Shown: positions 44,223 through 53,843, counted from the first letter of the stretch. The stretch is DNA of 64,000 nt from Bacteroides pyogenes (GCF_014196225.1 NZ_JACIDI010000013.1:1-64000); one strand, 5' to 3'. Translations and numbers: made by a program. Notes: a model not told the origin generated them from the letters alone.

Positions 44223-45071
44223 ATGAAAAAGATAGCCATTCAAGGAACAACCGGTTCTTATCACGACATAGCGGCGCACAACTACTTCGAAGGAGAAGAG
44301 TTGGAAATTATCTGTTGTCCCACTTTCGAAGAAGTGTTCGCTTCGGTTCGCAAAGACAGCCGGACCATCGGGATGCTGGCCATCGAAAACACGATTGCCG
44401 GAAGCCTGCTCTACAACAACGAGTTGCTGCGACAGAGCGGGACGCAGATTATCGGCGAATATAAGCTGCGAATTTCGCACAGCTTTGTCTGCCTGCCCGA
44501 TGAAGATTGGGAAGACCTGACGGAAGTCAACTCCCACCCCATCGCTCTGATGCAATGCCGCGAGTTTCTGAACCGACATCCGCAACTGAAAGTGGTGGAG
44601 AGTGAAGACACCGCCCGCAGCGCGGAAATCATCAGCCGCGAAAACCTGAAAGGACGTGCGGCCATTTGCTCCAAAGTAGCGGCGGAACGCTACGGAATGA
44701 AAGTGCTTCAGGAGGGAATAGAAACGAACAAACACAACTTCACCCGCTTTCTTGTCGTGGCAGACCCGTGGCAGGCGGACGAACTTCGCGGGCATGGCAC
44801 CCCCAAGCCCGACAAAGCAAGCATCGTATTCATGCTGCCTCACACCGAAGGAAGCCTGTCGCAGGTTCTTTCCATCCTCTCTTTCTACAACATCAACCTC
44901 ACCAAGATACAGTCTCTCCCCATCATCGGACGGGAGTGGGAATATCAATTTTATGTGGACATCGCTTTCGGCGATTACCTGAGATACAAACAAGCCATTG
45001 CGGCAATTACTCCATTAACCAAAGAACTTAAAATTTTAGGAGAATATGCAGAAGGAAAATCAAACATATAA
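44223..45071 (+). CDS. pheA: Prephenate dehydratase
   Basis: The protein has 282 residues. The catalytic domain starts KIAIQGTTGSYHDIAA and has MLAIENTIAGSLLYNN and the NFTRFLVV motif (TRF) before the regulatory part. The C-terminal ACT domain begins KASIVFMLPHTEGSLSQVLSIL and binds phenylalanine for feedback control. It makes phenylpyruvate from prephenate. It has no chorismate mutase part; that activity is on the DAHP synthase fusion two genes on. First gene of the operon after the leader attenuator. Confidence 0.95.
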   Translation: MKKIAIQGTTGSYHDIAAHNYFEGEELEIICCPTFEEVFASVRKDSRTIGMLAIENTIAGSLLYNNELLRQSGTQIIGEYKLRISHSFVCLPDEDWEDLTEVNSHPIALMQCREFLNRHPQLKVVESEDTARSAEIISRENLKGRAAICSKVAAERYGMKVLQEGIETNKHNFTRFLVVADPWQADELRGHGTPKPDKASIVFMLPHTEGSLSQVLSILSFYNINLTKIQSLPIIGREWEYQFYVDIAFGDYLRYKQAIAAITPLTKELKILGEYAEGKSNI

Positions 45072-46224
45072 CATCGCTCCGGCGAGCCGGTTGGACGGCG
45101 TGAGCGAATACTACTTCTCGAAAAAACTGAAAGAAGTGGCGCAAATGAACGCGGAGGGGAAAGATGTAATCAGCCTGGGCGTCGGCAGCCCCGACATGCC
45201 GCCTTCGGAGAGGGCGATAGAGACGCTGTGCAGAAATGCGCACGACCCTGCCGGGCACGGCTACCAGCCTTACACGGGCATTCCCGAACTTCGCAAAGGT
45301 TTTGCCGATTGGTACAGCCGCTGGTACGGAGTAGACTTAGATCCGGCTACGGAGATTCAACCGCTGATCGGTTCGAAAGAAGGTATCCTCCACGTCACGC
45401 TGGCATTTGTCAACCCCGGCGAGCAGGTATTGGTACCTAATCCCGGCTATCCCACATACAGTTCCTTGAGCAAACTGCTGGGCGCCGAAGTGGTTTATTA
45501 CGACCTGAAAGAAGAGAACGGGTGGTTGCCCGATTTCGAATCTCTGGAACAAATGGATCTGAGCCGTGTGAAGCTGATGTGGACGAACTATCCGAACATG
45601 CCCACCGGCACGAATGCCACGCCCGAGCTGTACGAACGCTTGGTAAGCTTCGCGCGCCGGAAGGGGATTGTGATTGTGAACGACAATCCATACAGCTTTA
45701 TCCTGAACGAAAATCCCGTCAGCATTCTCAGCGTACCGGGAGCCAAAGAGTGCTGCATCGAGTTCAACTCCATGAGCAAAAGCCACAACATGCCCGGATG
45801 GCGCATCGGTATGCTGGCATCGAACGCAACCTTTGTGCAATGGATACTGAAAGTGAAAAGCAATATAGACAGCGGAATGTTCCGTGCGATGCAACTGGCT
45901 GCCGCGACAGCCCTCGAGTCCGACCGCATCTGGTACGAAGGAAACAACAGCCGTTACCGCAACCGCCGCCGCCTTGCCGGAGAAATTATGCAGGCATTGG
46001 GGTGCAGGTACGACGAAAAGCAAGTCGGCATGTTCCTATGGGGAAAAATCCCCGACTCGTGCCACGATGTGGAAGAACTGACCGAAAAGGTTTTGCACGA
46101 GGCCCGCGTGTTTATCACTCCGGGGTTCATCTTCGGAAGCAACGGAGCCAGATATATACGCATTTCACTCTGCTGCAAGGAGGAGAAGCTGGAGGAAGCC
46201 CTCCGGCGAATCCGCCGGATGTAA
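45046..46224 (+). CDS. PLP-dependent class I/II aminotransferase
   Basis: The protein has 392 residues. It overlaps pheA by 26 bp. Fold-type I motifs: ISLGVGSPDMPPSE at the start, YTGIPELRKGFADWY, TNYPNMPTGTNA, and the PLP lysine in SMSKSHNMPGWRIGM. Given the operon, it most likely transaminates phenylpyruvate and 4-hydroxyphenylpyruvate, or prephenate, in phenylalanine/tyrosine formation. Aspartate or diaminopimelate aminotransferase activity is an alternative. Confidence 0.92.
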   Translation: MQKENQTYNIAPASRLDGVSEYYFSKKLKEVAQMNAEGKDVISLGVGSPDMPPSERAIETLCRNAHDPAGHGYQPYTGIPELRKGFADWYSRWYGVDLDPATEIQPLIGSKEGILHVTLAFVNPGEQVLVPNPGYPTYSSLSKLLGAEVVYYDLKEENGWLPDFESLEQMDLSRVKLMWTNYPNMPTGTNATPELYERLVSFARRKGIVIVNDNPYSFILNENPVSILSVPGAKECCIEFNSMSKSHNMPGWRIGMLASNATFVQWILKVKSNIDSGMFRAMQLAAATALESDRIWYEGNNSRYRNRRRLAGEIMQALGCRYDEKQVGMFLWGKIPDSCHDVEELTEKVLHEARVFITPGFIFGSNGARYIRISLCCKEEKLEEALRRIRRM

Positions 46225-46318
46225 GATATTGGAGACAAAGATTCGGTTACAGCCTTACATGGTCTGAAGGCGTATCGGCTTGTCGGTTTATTCATTCGTC
46301 AACTAAAAAAACAAAAAT

Positions 46319-47386
46319 ATGGAACTGGAATCTATTCTATTACCGGGCATCGACGCAAAAAGGCCCATTGTCATCGCCGGACCGTGCAGTGCGGAGACAG
46401 AAGAGCAAGTGATGAACACAGCCAGGCAATTGGCTGCCAAAGGACAAAAGATATTCCGCGCCGGAATATGGAAGCCTCGCACCAAACCGGGTGGTTTCGA
46501 GGGAATTGGAGTCGAAGGACTTGTCTGGTTGAAAGAGGTCAAAAAAGAAACAGGCATGTATGTCTCTACCGAAGTGGCGACCGCCAAGCACGTATACGAG
46601 TGTTTAAAAGCAGGAATAGATATGCTTTGGGTGGGAGCGCGCACCACAGCCAACCCCTTTGCCGTTCAGGAAATAGCAGACGCTTTAAAAGGCGTCGACA
46701 TTCCCGTATTCGTAAAAAATCCCGTAAACCCTGATCTCGAACTTTGGATCGGAGCATTGGAACGAATCAACAACGCGGGGCTGAAACGTCTGGGAGCCAT
46801 TCACCGCGGATTCAGCAGTTACGATAAAAAGATATACCGCAATCTGCCTCAATGGCACATTCCTATCGAGTTGCGCCGCCGCATTCCGGAGCTGCCCATC
46901 TTCTGCGATCCGAGCCATATCGGAGGGAAACGCGAACTAATAGCTCCGCTTTGCCAGCAAGCCATGGACCTGAATTTCGACGGGCTCATCGTAGAAAGCC
47001 ACTGCAACCCCGATGAAGCATGGAGCGATGCCGCACAACAGGTGACTCCCGACGTGCTCGAATACATACTCAACCTCTTGGTTATCCGCACCGAAACACA
47101 GTCTACCGAAAACCTCTCGGAACTTCGCAAACAGATAGACGAATGTGACGACAACATCATTCAGGAGCTGGCCAAAAGAATGCGCATCGCACGAGAGATA
47201 GGCACATACAAGAAGGAGCACGGAATCACCGTGCTGCAAACGGGAAGATACAACGAGATACTCGAAAAGCGCGGAGCGCAGGGCGAACAATGCGGAATGA
47301 ACGCCGAGTTCATGAAGAGTATATTCGAGGCCATTCACGAGGAGTCCGTCCGCCAGCAGATGGAGATTATCAACAACGGCCAATAA
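46319..47386 (+). CDS. Bifunctional DAHP synthase / chorismate mutase
   Basis: The protein has 355 residues. Residues 1-~250 form a type I-beta (KDO8PS-like) DAHP synthase: PIVIAGPCSAET, FRAGIWKPRTKPGGFEG, FCDPSHIGGKRE and IVESHCNPDEAWSDA. Residues ~265-350 form an AroQ-type chorismate mutase (LRKQIDECDDNIIQELAKRMRIAREIGTYKKEHG). It joins the first step of the shikimate pathway to the branch step into prephenate, allowing prephenate-based feedback. The product feeds pheA and tyrA in the same operon. Confidence 0.94.
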   Translation: MELESILLPGIDAKRPIVIAGPCSAETEEQVMNTARQLAAKGQKIFRAGIWKPRTKPGGFEGIGVEGLVWLKEVKKETGMYVSTEVATAKHVYECLKAGIDMLWVGARTTANPFAVQEIADALKGVDIPVFVKNPVNPDLELWIGALERINNAGLKRLGAIHRGFSSYDKKIYRNLPQWHIPIELRRRIPELPIFCDPSHIGGKRELIAPLCQQAMDLNFDGLIVESHCNPDEAWSDAAQQVTPDVLEYILNLLVIRTETQSTENLSELRKQIDECDDNIIQELAKRMRIAREIGTYKKEHGITVLQTGRYNEILEKRGAQGEQCGMNAEFMKSIFEAIHEESVRQQMEIINNGQ

Positions 47387-47422
47387 CAGATGCATCCATT
47401 AGTAAAACACTGAACAACAGAT

Positions 47423-48196
47423 ATGAGAATATTGATATTGGGAGCCGGGAAAATGGGTTCCTTCTTTACAGACATACTGAGTTTCCGGCACGAAACGGCC
47501 GTATTCGACGTCAATCCGCATCAACTGCGCTTTGTTTACAACACCTACCGGTTCACCACACTGGAAGAAATCAGGGATTTCGAGCCGGAGCTGGTCATCA
47601 ACGCCGCCACGGTGAAGTACACGCTGGACGCCTTTCGCACAGTGCTTCCCGTGTTGCCCAAAGACTGCATCATCAGTGACATCGCCTCCGTGAAAAACGG
47701 ACTGAAGAAGTTTTACGAAGAGAGCGGCTTTCGTTATGTTTCCACTCACCCCATGTTCGGCCCCACCTTCGCCAGCTTAAGCAATCTGGGCAATGAGAAC
47801 GCCATTATCATCAGCGAAGGCGACCACTTGGGCAAGATTTTCTTTAAAGACCTCTATCAGACCCTGCGCTTAAACATCTTCGAATACACATTCGACGAGC
47901 ACGACCGGACTGTAGCCTACTCGCTCTCCATCCCGTTCGTCTCCACTTTGGTGTTTGCCGCCGTGATGAAACATCAGGAAGCGCCGGGAACTACTTTCAA
48001 AAAGCACATGGCTATTGCCAAAGGGCTGATGAGCGAAGACGATTATCTGCTGCAGGAGATTTTATTCAATCCCCGCACACCGGGACAAGTGGAGAATATT
48101 CGTTTGGAGCTGAAGCGGCTATTGGAAATCATCACCAACAAAGATGCCGAAGGTATGAAGAAATATCTGGCTAAGATACGGCAGAATATTAAATGA
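47423..48196 (+). CDS. tyrA: Prephenate dehydrogenase (TyrA)
   Basis: The protein has 257 residues. The N-terminal NAD(P)-binding fold opens with ILILGAGKMGSFFTDIL. DIASVKNGLKKFYEESGFRYVSTHPMFGPTFA is the family substrate-binding block (STHPMFGP), followed by an all-helical dimerisation part. There is no ACT or mutase domain. It makes 4-hydroxyphenylpyruvate for tyrosine. Last gene of the operon; a dense hairpin cluster follows. Confidence 0.93.
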   Translation: MRILILGAGKMGSFFTDILSFRHETAVFDVNPHQLRFVYNTYRFTTLEEIRDFEPELVINAATVKYTLDAFRTVLPVLPKDCIISDIASVKNGLKKFYEESGFRYVSTHPMFGPTFASLSNLGNENAIIISEGDHLGKIFFKDLYQTLRLNIFEYTFDEHDRTVAYSLSIPFVSTLVFAAVMKHQEAPGTTFKKHMAIAKGLMSEDDYLLQEILFNPRTPGQVENIRLELKRLLEIITNKDAEGMKKYLAKIRQNIK

Positions 48197-48275
48197 GGCA
48201 CACAGTAGGAAAACGGCCATAGAAGCGTTTCGGACGCTTCGGGGAGTCCGTAAAAAACAAGCTGTTGGGCAAGAG

Positions 48276-48447
48276 AAAAAAAGCCCGCCGCCTCTGAAAA
48301 AAAGCCCGCGGGCTTTAAAAAAAAGGCGGCGGGCTTTGAAACCAAACACGGCGGGCTTTGAAAAAAAGGCGGCGGGCTTTGAAACCAAACACGGCGGGCT
48401 TTGAAAAAAAAGGCGGCGGGCTTTTTTCTCAAGCACCGCCGCCTTTA
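48276..48447 (+). terminator. GC-rich hairpin array after tyrA
   Basis: The block AGCCCGCCGCC near 48282 can pair with three copies of GGCGGCGGGCTTT (48325, 48368, 48412). The copies are spaced 43-44 bp and separated by GAAACCAAACACGGCGGGCTTTG. A further palindrome, AAAGCCCGCGGGCTTT, lies at 48301-48316. The last copy is followed by T6 and then by CCGCCGCC, giving another stem. At least one of these should terminate the aromatic operon; the multiplication of the unit is unusual. Confidence 0.65.
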
Positions 48448-48480
48448 TTACACTCTATCTTCATCGAATTGCCATGGGGT

Positions 48481-48913
48481 TACTGCTTCAAATCCAAACA
48501 TCGACCTGCTTACTGCATCATACATTCACCAAGCGGGTACAGGCTTACTGCTTCAAATCCAAACACCGACCTGCTTACTGCATCATACATCCACCAAGCG
48601 GGCACAGGCCTGATGCTTCAATTCCAAACATCGCCTTGCTTACTGCATCATACATTCACCAAACAGGTGCAGGCTTACTGCTTCAATTCCAAACACCGCT
48701 CTGCTTACTGCAATCATACATTCACCAAACGGGTGCAGGCTTACTGCTTCAATCTTAAACACCGCCCTGCTTACTGCAATCATACATTCACCAAGCGGGT
48801 GCAGGCTTACTGCTTCAATCCCAAACACCGCCCTGCTTACTGCAATCATACATTCACCAAGCGGGTGCAGGCTTACTGCTTCAATCTTAAAACATCGCCT
48901 GTTTGTAGCAAGC
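48481..48913 (+). repeat. Tandem array of 65-66-bp repeats, 6.6 copies
   Basis: Units begin at 48481, 48546, 48611, 48676, 48742 and 48808, with a partial unit at 48874. Each starts TACTGCTTCAA and has TGCTTACTGCA...CATACATTCACCAA and ends GTGCAGGCT. The first three are 65 bp and the later three 66 bp, so no reading frame runs through all copies. The later copies are the most alike. It lies between the convergent tyrA and trxB genes. No spacer-like variable parts are present, so it is not a CRISPR array. Confidence 0.9.
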
Positions 48914-48960
48914 AAACTGTAACTCACAGCAATCGGCGTTATGCCTTACGGCGTTTCTTC

Positions 48961-49911
48961 TTAAAGAAGCCCTTTTTCCGATAAATAGCGCTCGGCTTCA
49001 ATCGCAGCCTTACATCCGCTGCCTGCCGCAGTAATTGCCTGACGATAATGGGAGTCGGCTACATCGCCTGCCGCAAAAACTCCCGGAACCTTTGTACGCG
49101 GTGTGTTTCCTTCCGTAAGAATGTAACCCACCTCGTCGGTATCGAGGTATTCTTTGAATATATCCGAATTGGGCTTATGCCCTATTGCCAGGAAGAAGCC
49201 GTCTATCGGCAATTCATAACGTTCTTCGTCAGACTCGCCCAAACGTTTCACCAGCTTGACGCCTTCCACTCCTCCATCGCCGAACAGACCTACGGCATTG
49301 TGTTCGAAAAGAATTTCGATCTTTTCATGAGCCATCACACGTTCCTGCATAATCTTTGAAGCCCGCAAATAAGGTTTGCGAACAATCAGATAAACTTTAG
49401 AGGCCAAACCTGCCAGATAAATGGCTTCTTCGCAAGCCGTATCACCGCCGCCCACTACCGCAACCACTTTCTTACGATAGAAGAACCCGTCGCAAGTAGC
49501 ACAAGCGCTCACACCCATGCCCGCATATTTCTTCTCGTCATCCAGGCCCAAATATTTGGCTGTCGCGCCGGTAGAGATGATAAGCGTATCGGTTTCGATC
49601 ACTTTCTCCTCATCGATGGTTACTTTATAAGGAGCCTTGCTCAAGTCTGAAGCGGTAGCTACGCCGAAACGGATATCCGCTCCGAAGCGAGCCGCCTGCG
49701 AGCGAAGGTCTTCCATCAGTTGCGGACCGCTGATTCCTTCCGGATATCCGGGGAAATTCTCCACATCTGTGGTCGTTGTCAACTGGCCTCCCGGTTGCAA
49801 TCCTTCATAAAGCACGGGATTCAGGTTGGCGCGTCCCGCATAAATCGCCGCAGTGTAACCGGCCGGTCCGGATCCGATAATCAAACACTTTACTTTTTCT
49901 ATTTCCATCAC
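48961..49911 (-). CDS. trxB: Thioredoxin reductase
   Basis: The protein has 316 residues. The FAD-binding loop IIGSGPAGYTAAIYAGRA, the redox pair in ACATCDG, the NADPH loop VVGGGDTACEEAIYL and the end GVFAAGDVADSHYRQAITAAGSG are all present. It reduces thioredoxin with NADPH and supports the Bcp peroxidase encoded elsewhere in this window. Last gene of an ftsK-lolA-trxB run; 69 bp separate it from lolA. Confidence 0.97.
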   Translation of the reverse strand: MMEIEKVKCLIIGSGPAGYTAAIYAGRANLNPVLYEGLQPGGQLTTTTDVENFPGYPEGISGPQLMEDLRSQAARFGADIRFGVATASDLSKAPYKVTIDEEKVIETDTLIISTGATAKYLGLDDEKKYAGMGVSACATCDGFFYRKKVVAVVGGGDTACEEAIYLAGLASKVYLIVRKPYLRASKIMQERVMAHEKIEILFEHNAVGLFGDGGVEGVKLVKRLGESDEERYELPIDGFFLAIGHKPNSDIFKEYLDTDEVGYILTEGNTPRTKVPGVFAAGDVADSHYRQAITAAGSGCKAAIEAERYLSEKGLL

Positions 49912-49980
49912 GTTATTTCTTTTTTATATTTACTTTCCATCATACGCCCATCCAAGCACAAAAGCCCGAACAGGACGGCC

Positions 49981-50628
49981 CTATCTCAAATCAATGATTT
50001 CTGCTTTCGGAAACTTCTTTTTGTCGAACACGAAATCGGTATCGGCATATTTCTTGCCGGTTTGATAGGCGGTAACCGTTATTTCGGAACGGTTTTTTGC
50101 TCCCGGCTGCTGAAGCGAAATAAAAACCGGCTGATAAGTATTCCGGGCTACGTAAAGAACGATACGCGAAAAACTCTGTTTCCGGTCTGTTGCCGTCAGA
50201 ATTACTTCAAAAACCGGCTTCCCATGAAAATCGGCAACTTTCCCCAAAGCATAAGAGAAGCCTTTCCGGTAACTATATAATAAAGCGTACGGATTTATAC
50301 TCTGAAGTTCTTCCTGCGTAGGGTTACTGATATTCACTTCATCGCTGCCGTCCATATAGCTCCATTGCGTTGTTCCGTCGAACCAAGTTGTCGCTTCCGA
50401 AGTTTTCAGCAGAAATTTCTCGCCTTTCAACCGAATCAAGCCATCGGAAAAACTCTCCAATTGCCCATTGTTATACGTCTTAACCGCAAATTCGGCCTGA
50501 ACTCCTCCCGCTTTGCGAAAGGCTTCCGCCGCATTGTCCAAAACAGTTTTAGCCTGCGGCTGCCGTTGCTGGGCAGCCACAGGTAAAGACAATAAAGCTA
50601 CTATAATACTAAAGATATATTTTCTCAT
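49981..50628 (-). CDS. lolA: LolA-like periplasmic lipoprotein carrier
   Basis: The protein has 215 residues. The signal peptide ends near LPVAAQQ (residues 1-20). The mature part has LolA-fold strands (VQAEFAVKTYNNGQLESFSDGLIRLKGEKF, ATTWFDGTTQWSYMDGSDEVNISNPT, NPYALLYSYRKGF). It carries lipoproteins from the inner to the outer membrane. It follows ftsK by 18 bp, so both are on one transcript, a common arrangement in Bacteroidota and other bacteria. Confidence 0.88.
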   Translation of the reverse strand: MRKYIFSIIVALLSLPVAAQQRQPQAKTVLDNAAEAFRKAGGVQAEFAVKTYNNGQLESFSDGLIRLKGEKFLLKTSEATTWFDGTTQWSYMDGSDEVNISNPTQEELQSINPYALLYSYRKGFSYALGKVADFHGKPVFEVILTATDRKQSFSRIVLYVARNTYQPVFISLQQPGAKNRSEITVTAYQTGKKYADTDFVFDKKKFPKAEIIDLR

Positions 50629-50646
50629 TTTTGAATAAACGGACTG

Positions 50647-53139
50647 TTATTGTAAATTGTTCAAACGCATTTCCAAGTCATTGTCATCCACGCACATCAC
50701 ATCACGGGCTTTACTGCCTTGTGCCGGACCGACAATGCCGGCTCTCTCTAATTGGTCCATAATTCTTCCTGCACGGTTGTACCCGATCGAGAATTTACGC
50801 TGGATTAATGAGGTAGACCCTTGCTGGTGAATAACCACCAAGCGGGCGGCATCTTCGAACAACGGATCGAGGCGTCCCATATCGACATCACCCGGTTCGC
50901 CTCCGCTCTCTTCATTCACATATTCAGGCAGAAAGAAAGCAGTGGGATATCCTTGCTGACGAGCGATGTATCTGGTAATCTCCTCCACTTCCGGCGTATC
51001 GATAAAAGCACATTGCACACGCACCGGATCGGCTCCTTGCAAGAAAAGCATATCGCCTTTACCTATCAGCCGGTTGGCACCGGGACGGTCGAGAATGGTG
51101 CGGGAGTCCATCATGGCGGATACACGGAAAGCAATACGGGCGGGGAAATTCGCCTTAATGGTTCCTGTAATGATATTCGTGGTCGGACGCTGGGTGGCAA
51201 TAATCATGTGAATACCCACCGCACGGGCCAATTGAGCGATGCGCGCAATCGGAAGTTCCACCTCCTTGCCGGCAGTCATGATCAAGTCGCCGAACTCATC
51301 GATTACGACAACGATGTACGGCATGAATTTATGTCCTTTTTCCGGATTCAGACGGCGATTGATGAACTTCTCGTTGTATTCTCTGATATTACGTACATGA
51401 GCCATTTTCAGCAGGTCATAGCGGGTATCCATTTCCACACAAACCGAATTCAACGTCTGCACCACTTTGGTCACATCCGTAATGATAGGTTCTCCCTCAT
51501 CGGGCAGTTTGGCAAGGAAATGATTCTCAATCACCGAATAGATGCTGAACTCTACCTTCTTGGGGTCGACCAGCACAAACTTCAGCTCGGCAGGATGCTT
51601 CTTGTAAAGCAGAGAAGTGATAATGGCATTCAGCCCCACGGATTTACCTTGTCCCGTCGCTCCCGCCACCAGCACGTGAGGCATTTTACAGAGATCGAAC
51701 ATGAAAACCTCGTTCGTGATTGTTTTTCCGAGAACAACCGGCAGTTCAAACTTGGATTCCTGAAACTTCTTGCTGCCAATCACGCTTTGTCCCGAAACGA
51801 TCTTCGGATTTTTGTTCGGCACCTCGATACCGATTGTTCCTTTTCCCGGTATGGGAGCGATGATGCGGATTCCGTCCGCCGAAAGACTCAATGCGATATC
51901 ATCTTCGAGTCCCCTGATTTTAGAAATACGCACTCCCTGCTCCGGAGTTATCTCATATAAGGTCACCGTAGGCCCTACGGTTGCTTTAATGGTACTGATC
52001 TCGATGCCGAAGCTCCGCAACGTATTGATGATTCTGTCCTTATTCGCATTTTGCTCTTCCATGTCAATGGTTGGTTCGTCATTATCAAAATGCTTCATCA
52101 AGTCGACAGTCGGGAAACGATAGTTTTCCAAATCTTTGGTCGGATTATAAGGTTCCTGTTCCGGTCCGCGATACTCTTCTTCTTCAGCGGCGCTTTCAAC
52201 CTCAAATCCGGGTTCGGCTTCGTCGAACCGTTCTTCCTGAGCTGCTGCGAAATCTGCTTCGGTCGGCACTTGTCCGATAGTCATGGGAATACCGTTTCCA
52301 TTCGAAGGTTCCGGAATATCTCCTTTCAACCGGAGATTATCGGTATTCGTATGCTTATCGTTTTCGCCAACCACTTGCATATCAATTGCAGGAGCAGACG
52401 GTTTCGCCGCATTGTGCTTCAAATCAAATTCCACTTCTTTCGGCTGAGAGGTTGTAAACTCATGAGTCTCTTCATGCTCCGGAACAGGATGTTCTTTCCG
52501 TTTCCGCCTGAGGAAACTCAACCCGAACAATTTGCGAAGCCAGATGATCGTTCGCCTGCTGAGATAAATAAAGAAACAAATGGCTGTCACCAGCAAAAGC
52601 ATCCACACACCGGGAACTCCCACCTGCGAAATCAGCCACCGGCTTACATTATATCCATGCATTCCACCGAGATAAATGAAAGAGTCCTGATAATGATCCA
52701 TAAAAGCGAATCCGAAGAAAACGGAAAACCAGATTAATAAAAGCGAACACCCGACAAACCATTTCCACAAACGTACGTTACGCACTTTCATAAGTTTTAG
52801 TCCGGCCACTGCCAAAAACACAAGAATAAAAAAGGAAGAGATGCCGAAGCAGCCATTAATGAGATAGCTTGCCAGCTGTGCTCCCCGCGAACCCGCATAA
52901 TTCTTCACATGATTGTCGACCACCGACAGGTCGGCAGGATTTTCGCTGTCGATAATGCTTTGGTCGGCGGCGCCGGTAAAGAAGAAAGAAGAAAACGCCA
53001 ATAGCAGATAGACCGAAAAAATGACCAGTAGCAGTCCGATGACAAAATGCGCGGTTTCATTCTTCAACGCATTCCCTACTTTATTACCGGAGTAAGAGGC
53101 GTTCTTGTCCACCTCTTTATCTGATTTCTTTTTTGCCAT
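50647..53139 (-). CDS. ftsK: DNA translocase FtsK/SpoIIIE
   Basis: The protein has 830 residues. Four to five N-terminal membrane segments (to ~200) are followed by an acidic linker (~210-360). The motor has GATGQGKSVGLNAIITSLLY (Walker A) and VVVIDEFGDLIMTAGKE (Walker B), and ends with a gamma winged helix (LVVIHQQGSTSLIQRKFSIGYNRAGRIMDQLE). It pumps chromosome DNA through the division septum and directs dimer resolution. A -7 element (complement of 53189-53196) lies upstream. Confidence 0.97.
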   Translation of the reverse strand: MAKKKSDKEVDKNASYSGNKVGNALKNETAHFVIGLLLVIFSVYLLLAFSSFFFTGAADQSIIDSENPADLSVVDNHVKNYAGSRGAQLASYLINGCFGISSFFILVFLAVAGLKLMKVRNVRLWKWFVGCSLLLIWFSVFFGFAFMDHYQDSFIYLGGMHGYNVSRWLISQVGVPGVWMLLLVTAICFFIYLSRRTIIWLRKLFGLSFLRRKRKEHPVPEHEETHEFTTSQPKEVEFDLKHNAAKPSAPAIDMQVVGENDKHTNTDNLRLKGDIPEPSNGNGIPMTIGQVPTEADFAAAQEERFDEAEPGFEVESAAEEEEYRGPEQEPYNPTKDLENYRFPTVDLMKHFDNDEPTIDMEEQNANKDRIINTLRSFGIEISTIKATVGPTVTLYEITPEQGVRISKIRGLEDDIALSLSADGIRIIAPIPGKGTIGIEVPNKNPKIVSGQSVIGSKKFQESKFELPVVLGKTITNEVFMFDLCKMPHVLVAGATGQGKSVGLNAIITSLLYKKHPAELKFVLVDPKKVEFSIYSVIENHFLAKLPDEGEPIITDVTKVVQTLNSVCVEMDTRYDLLKMAHVRNIREYNEKFINRRLNPEKGHKFMPYIVVVIDEFGDLIMTAGKEVELPIARIAQLARAVGIHMIIATQRPTTNIITGTIKANFPARIAFRVSAMMDSRTILDRPGANRLIGKGDMLFLQGADPVRVQCAFIDTPEVEEITRYIARQQGYPTAFFLPEYVNEESGGEPGDVDMGRLDPLFEDAARLVVIHQQGSTSLIQRKFSIGYNRAGRIMDQLERAGIVGPAQGSKARDVMCVDDNDLEMRLNNLQ

Positions 53140-53188
53140 GAGTATATTCTGTTTTATCTTTAATGCACTTTGCTATCTAATTAAGCAG

Positions 53189-53196
53189 CAAAAATA
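53189..53196 (-). promoter_or_regulatory. -7 element (TATTTTTG) of the ftsK operon
   Basis: The complement of 53189-53196 fits TAnnTTTG, about 50 bp upstream of the ftsK ATG. Confidence 0.45.
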
Positions 53197-53239
53197 ATAA
53201 AAAAATACGGAGCGCTGCGCTCATTCAATCCTTTTTTGT

Positions 53240-53247
53240 TACCTTTG
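53240..53247 (+). promoter_or_regulatory. -7 element (TACCTTTG) of the DUF5063 gene
   Basis: It matches TAnnTTTG and lies 21 bp before the ATG at 53269, divergent from the ftsK promoter. Confidence 0.6.
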
Positions 53248-53268
53248 CAATTCAAAACAAAGCTGATT

Positions 53269-53829
53269 ATGGAAAAAGAGAGCCAAACGATATTTGACAA
53301 GAATGTGATTGAATTCGTTACCGTAGCCGCAGAATTTTGCGCATTCCTCGAGCGTGTCGGCGAAATGAAGCAAAGCACTTTTATCGACACGTCACTTAAA
53401 ATTCTGCCTCTGCTCTATCTTAAGGCTTCCATGCTTCCAACAGTCGAGGCAATAGGTGATGAAACTCCCGAATCGTATGTGACGGAAGAAATATACGAAG
53501 TGCTCCGCCTGAACTTGGCGGAACTGATGGGAGAAAAGGACGATTATCTCGATGTTTTTGTTGAAGACATGGTATACAGCGATCAGCCTATCAAAAAATC
53601 CGTATCGGAAGATTTGGCGGACATCTATCAGGACATCAAAGATTTCATTTTTGTATTTCAATTAGGGTTAAATGAAACAATGAACGATTCTTTGGCCATT
53701 TGCCAAGAAAACTTCGGCATGTTGTGGGGACAGAAGCTTGTCAACACGTTGCGGGCGCTTCACGACGCAAAGTACGGTCAGACAGAAGAAGATCATTGTT
53801 ACGACGGTGACTGCCACTGTCAAGATTGA
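53269..53829 (+). CDS. DUF5063-type protein, unknown function
   Basis: 186 residues from the ATG at 53269 (MEKESQTIFDKNVIEF), chosen because the -7 element lies just upstream. Mostly helical (VIEFVTVAAEFCAFLERV, LKILPLLYLKASML, DLADIYQDIKDFIFVFQLG) and ending in a Cys/His-rich tail (CYDGDCHC). I believe it belongs to DUF5063; no activity is known. It overlaps the start region of the following exonuclease gene, so they are likely co-transcribed. Confidence 0.75.
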   Translation: MEKESQTIFDKNVIEFVTVAAEFCAFLERVGEMKQSTFIDTSLKILPLLYLKASMLPTVEAIGDETPESYVTEEIYEVLRLNLAELMGEKDDYLDVFVEDMVYSDQPIKKSVSEDLADIYQDIKDFIFVFQLGLNETMNDSLAICQENFGMLWGQKLVNTLRALHDAKYGQTEEDHCYDGDCHCQD

Positions 53830-53843
53830 AGAGTAAAGTATAC

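Noticed and set aside
45522..46412. 296-codon frame overlapping the aminotransferase gene in another phase
   Set aside because: Arg/His-rich shadow frame over a gene with clear PLP motifs.
48481..48913. CRISPR array
   Set aside because: Units are contiguous 65-66-bp repeats without unique spacers, and no cas gene is near.
48358..48984. 208-codon frame through the hairpin and tandem repeat region
   Set aside because: Repeat units of 65 bp break the frame between copies, and the composition follows the DNA repeats.
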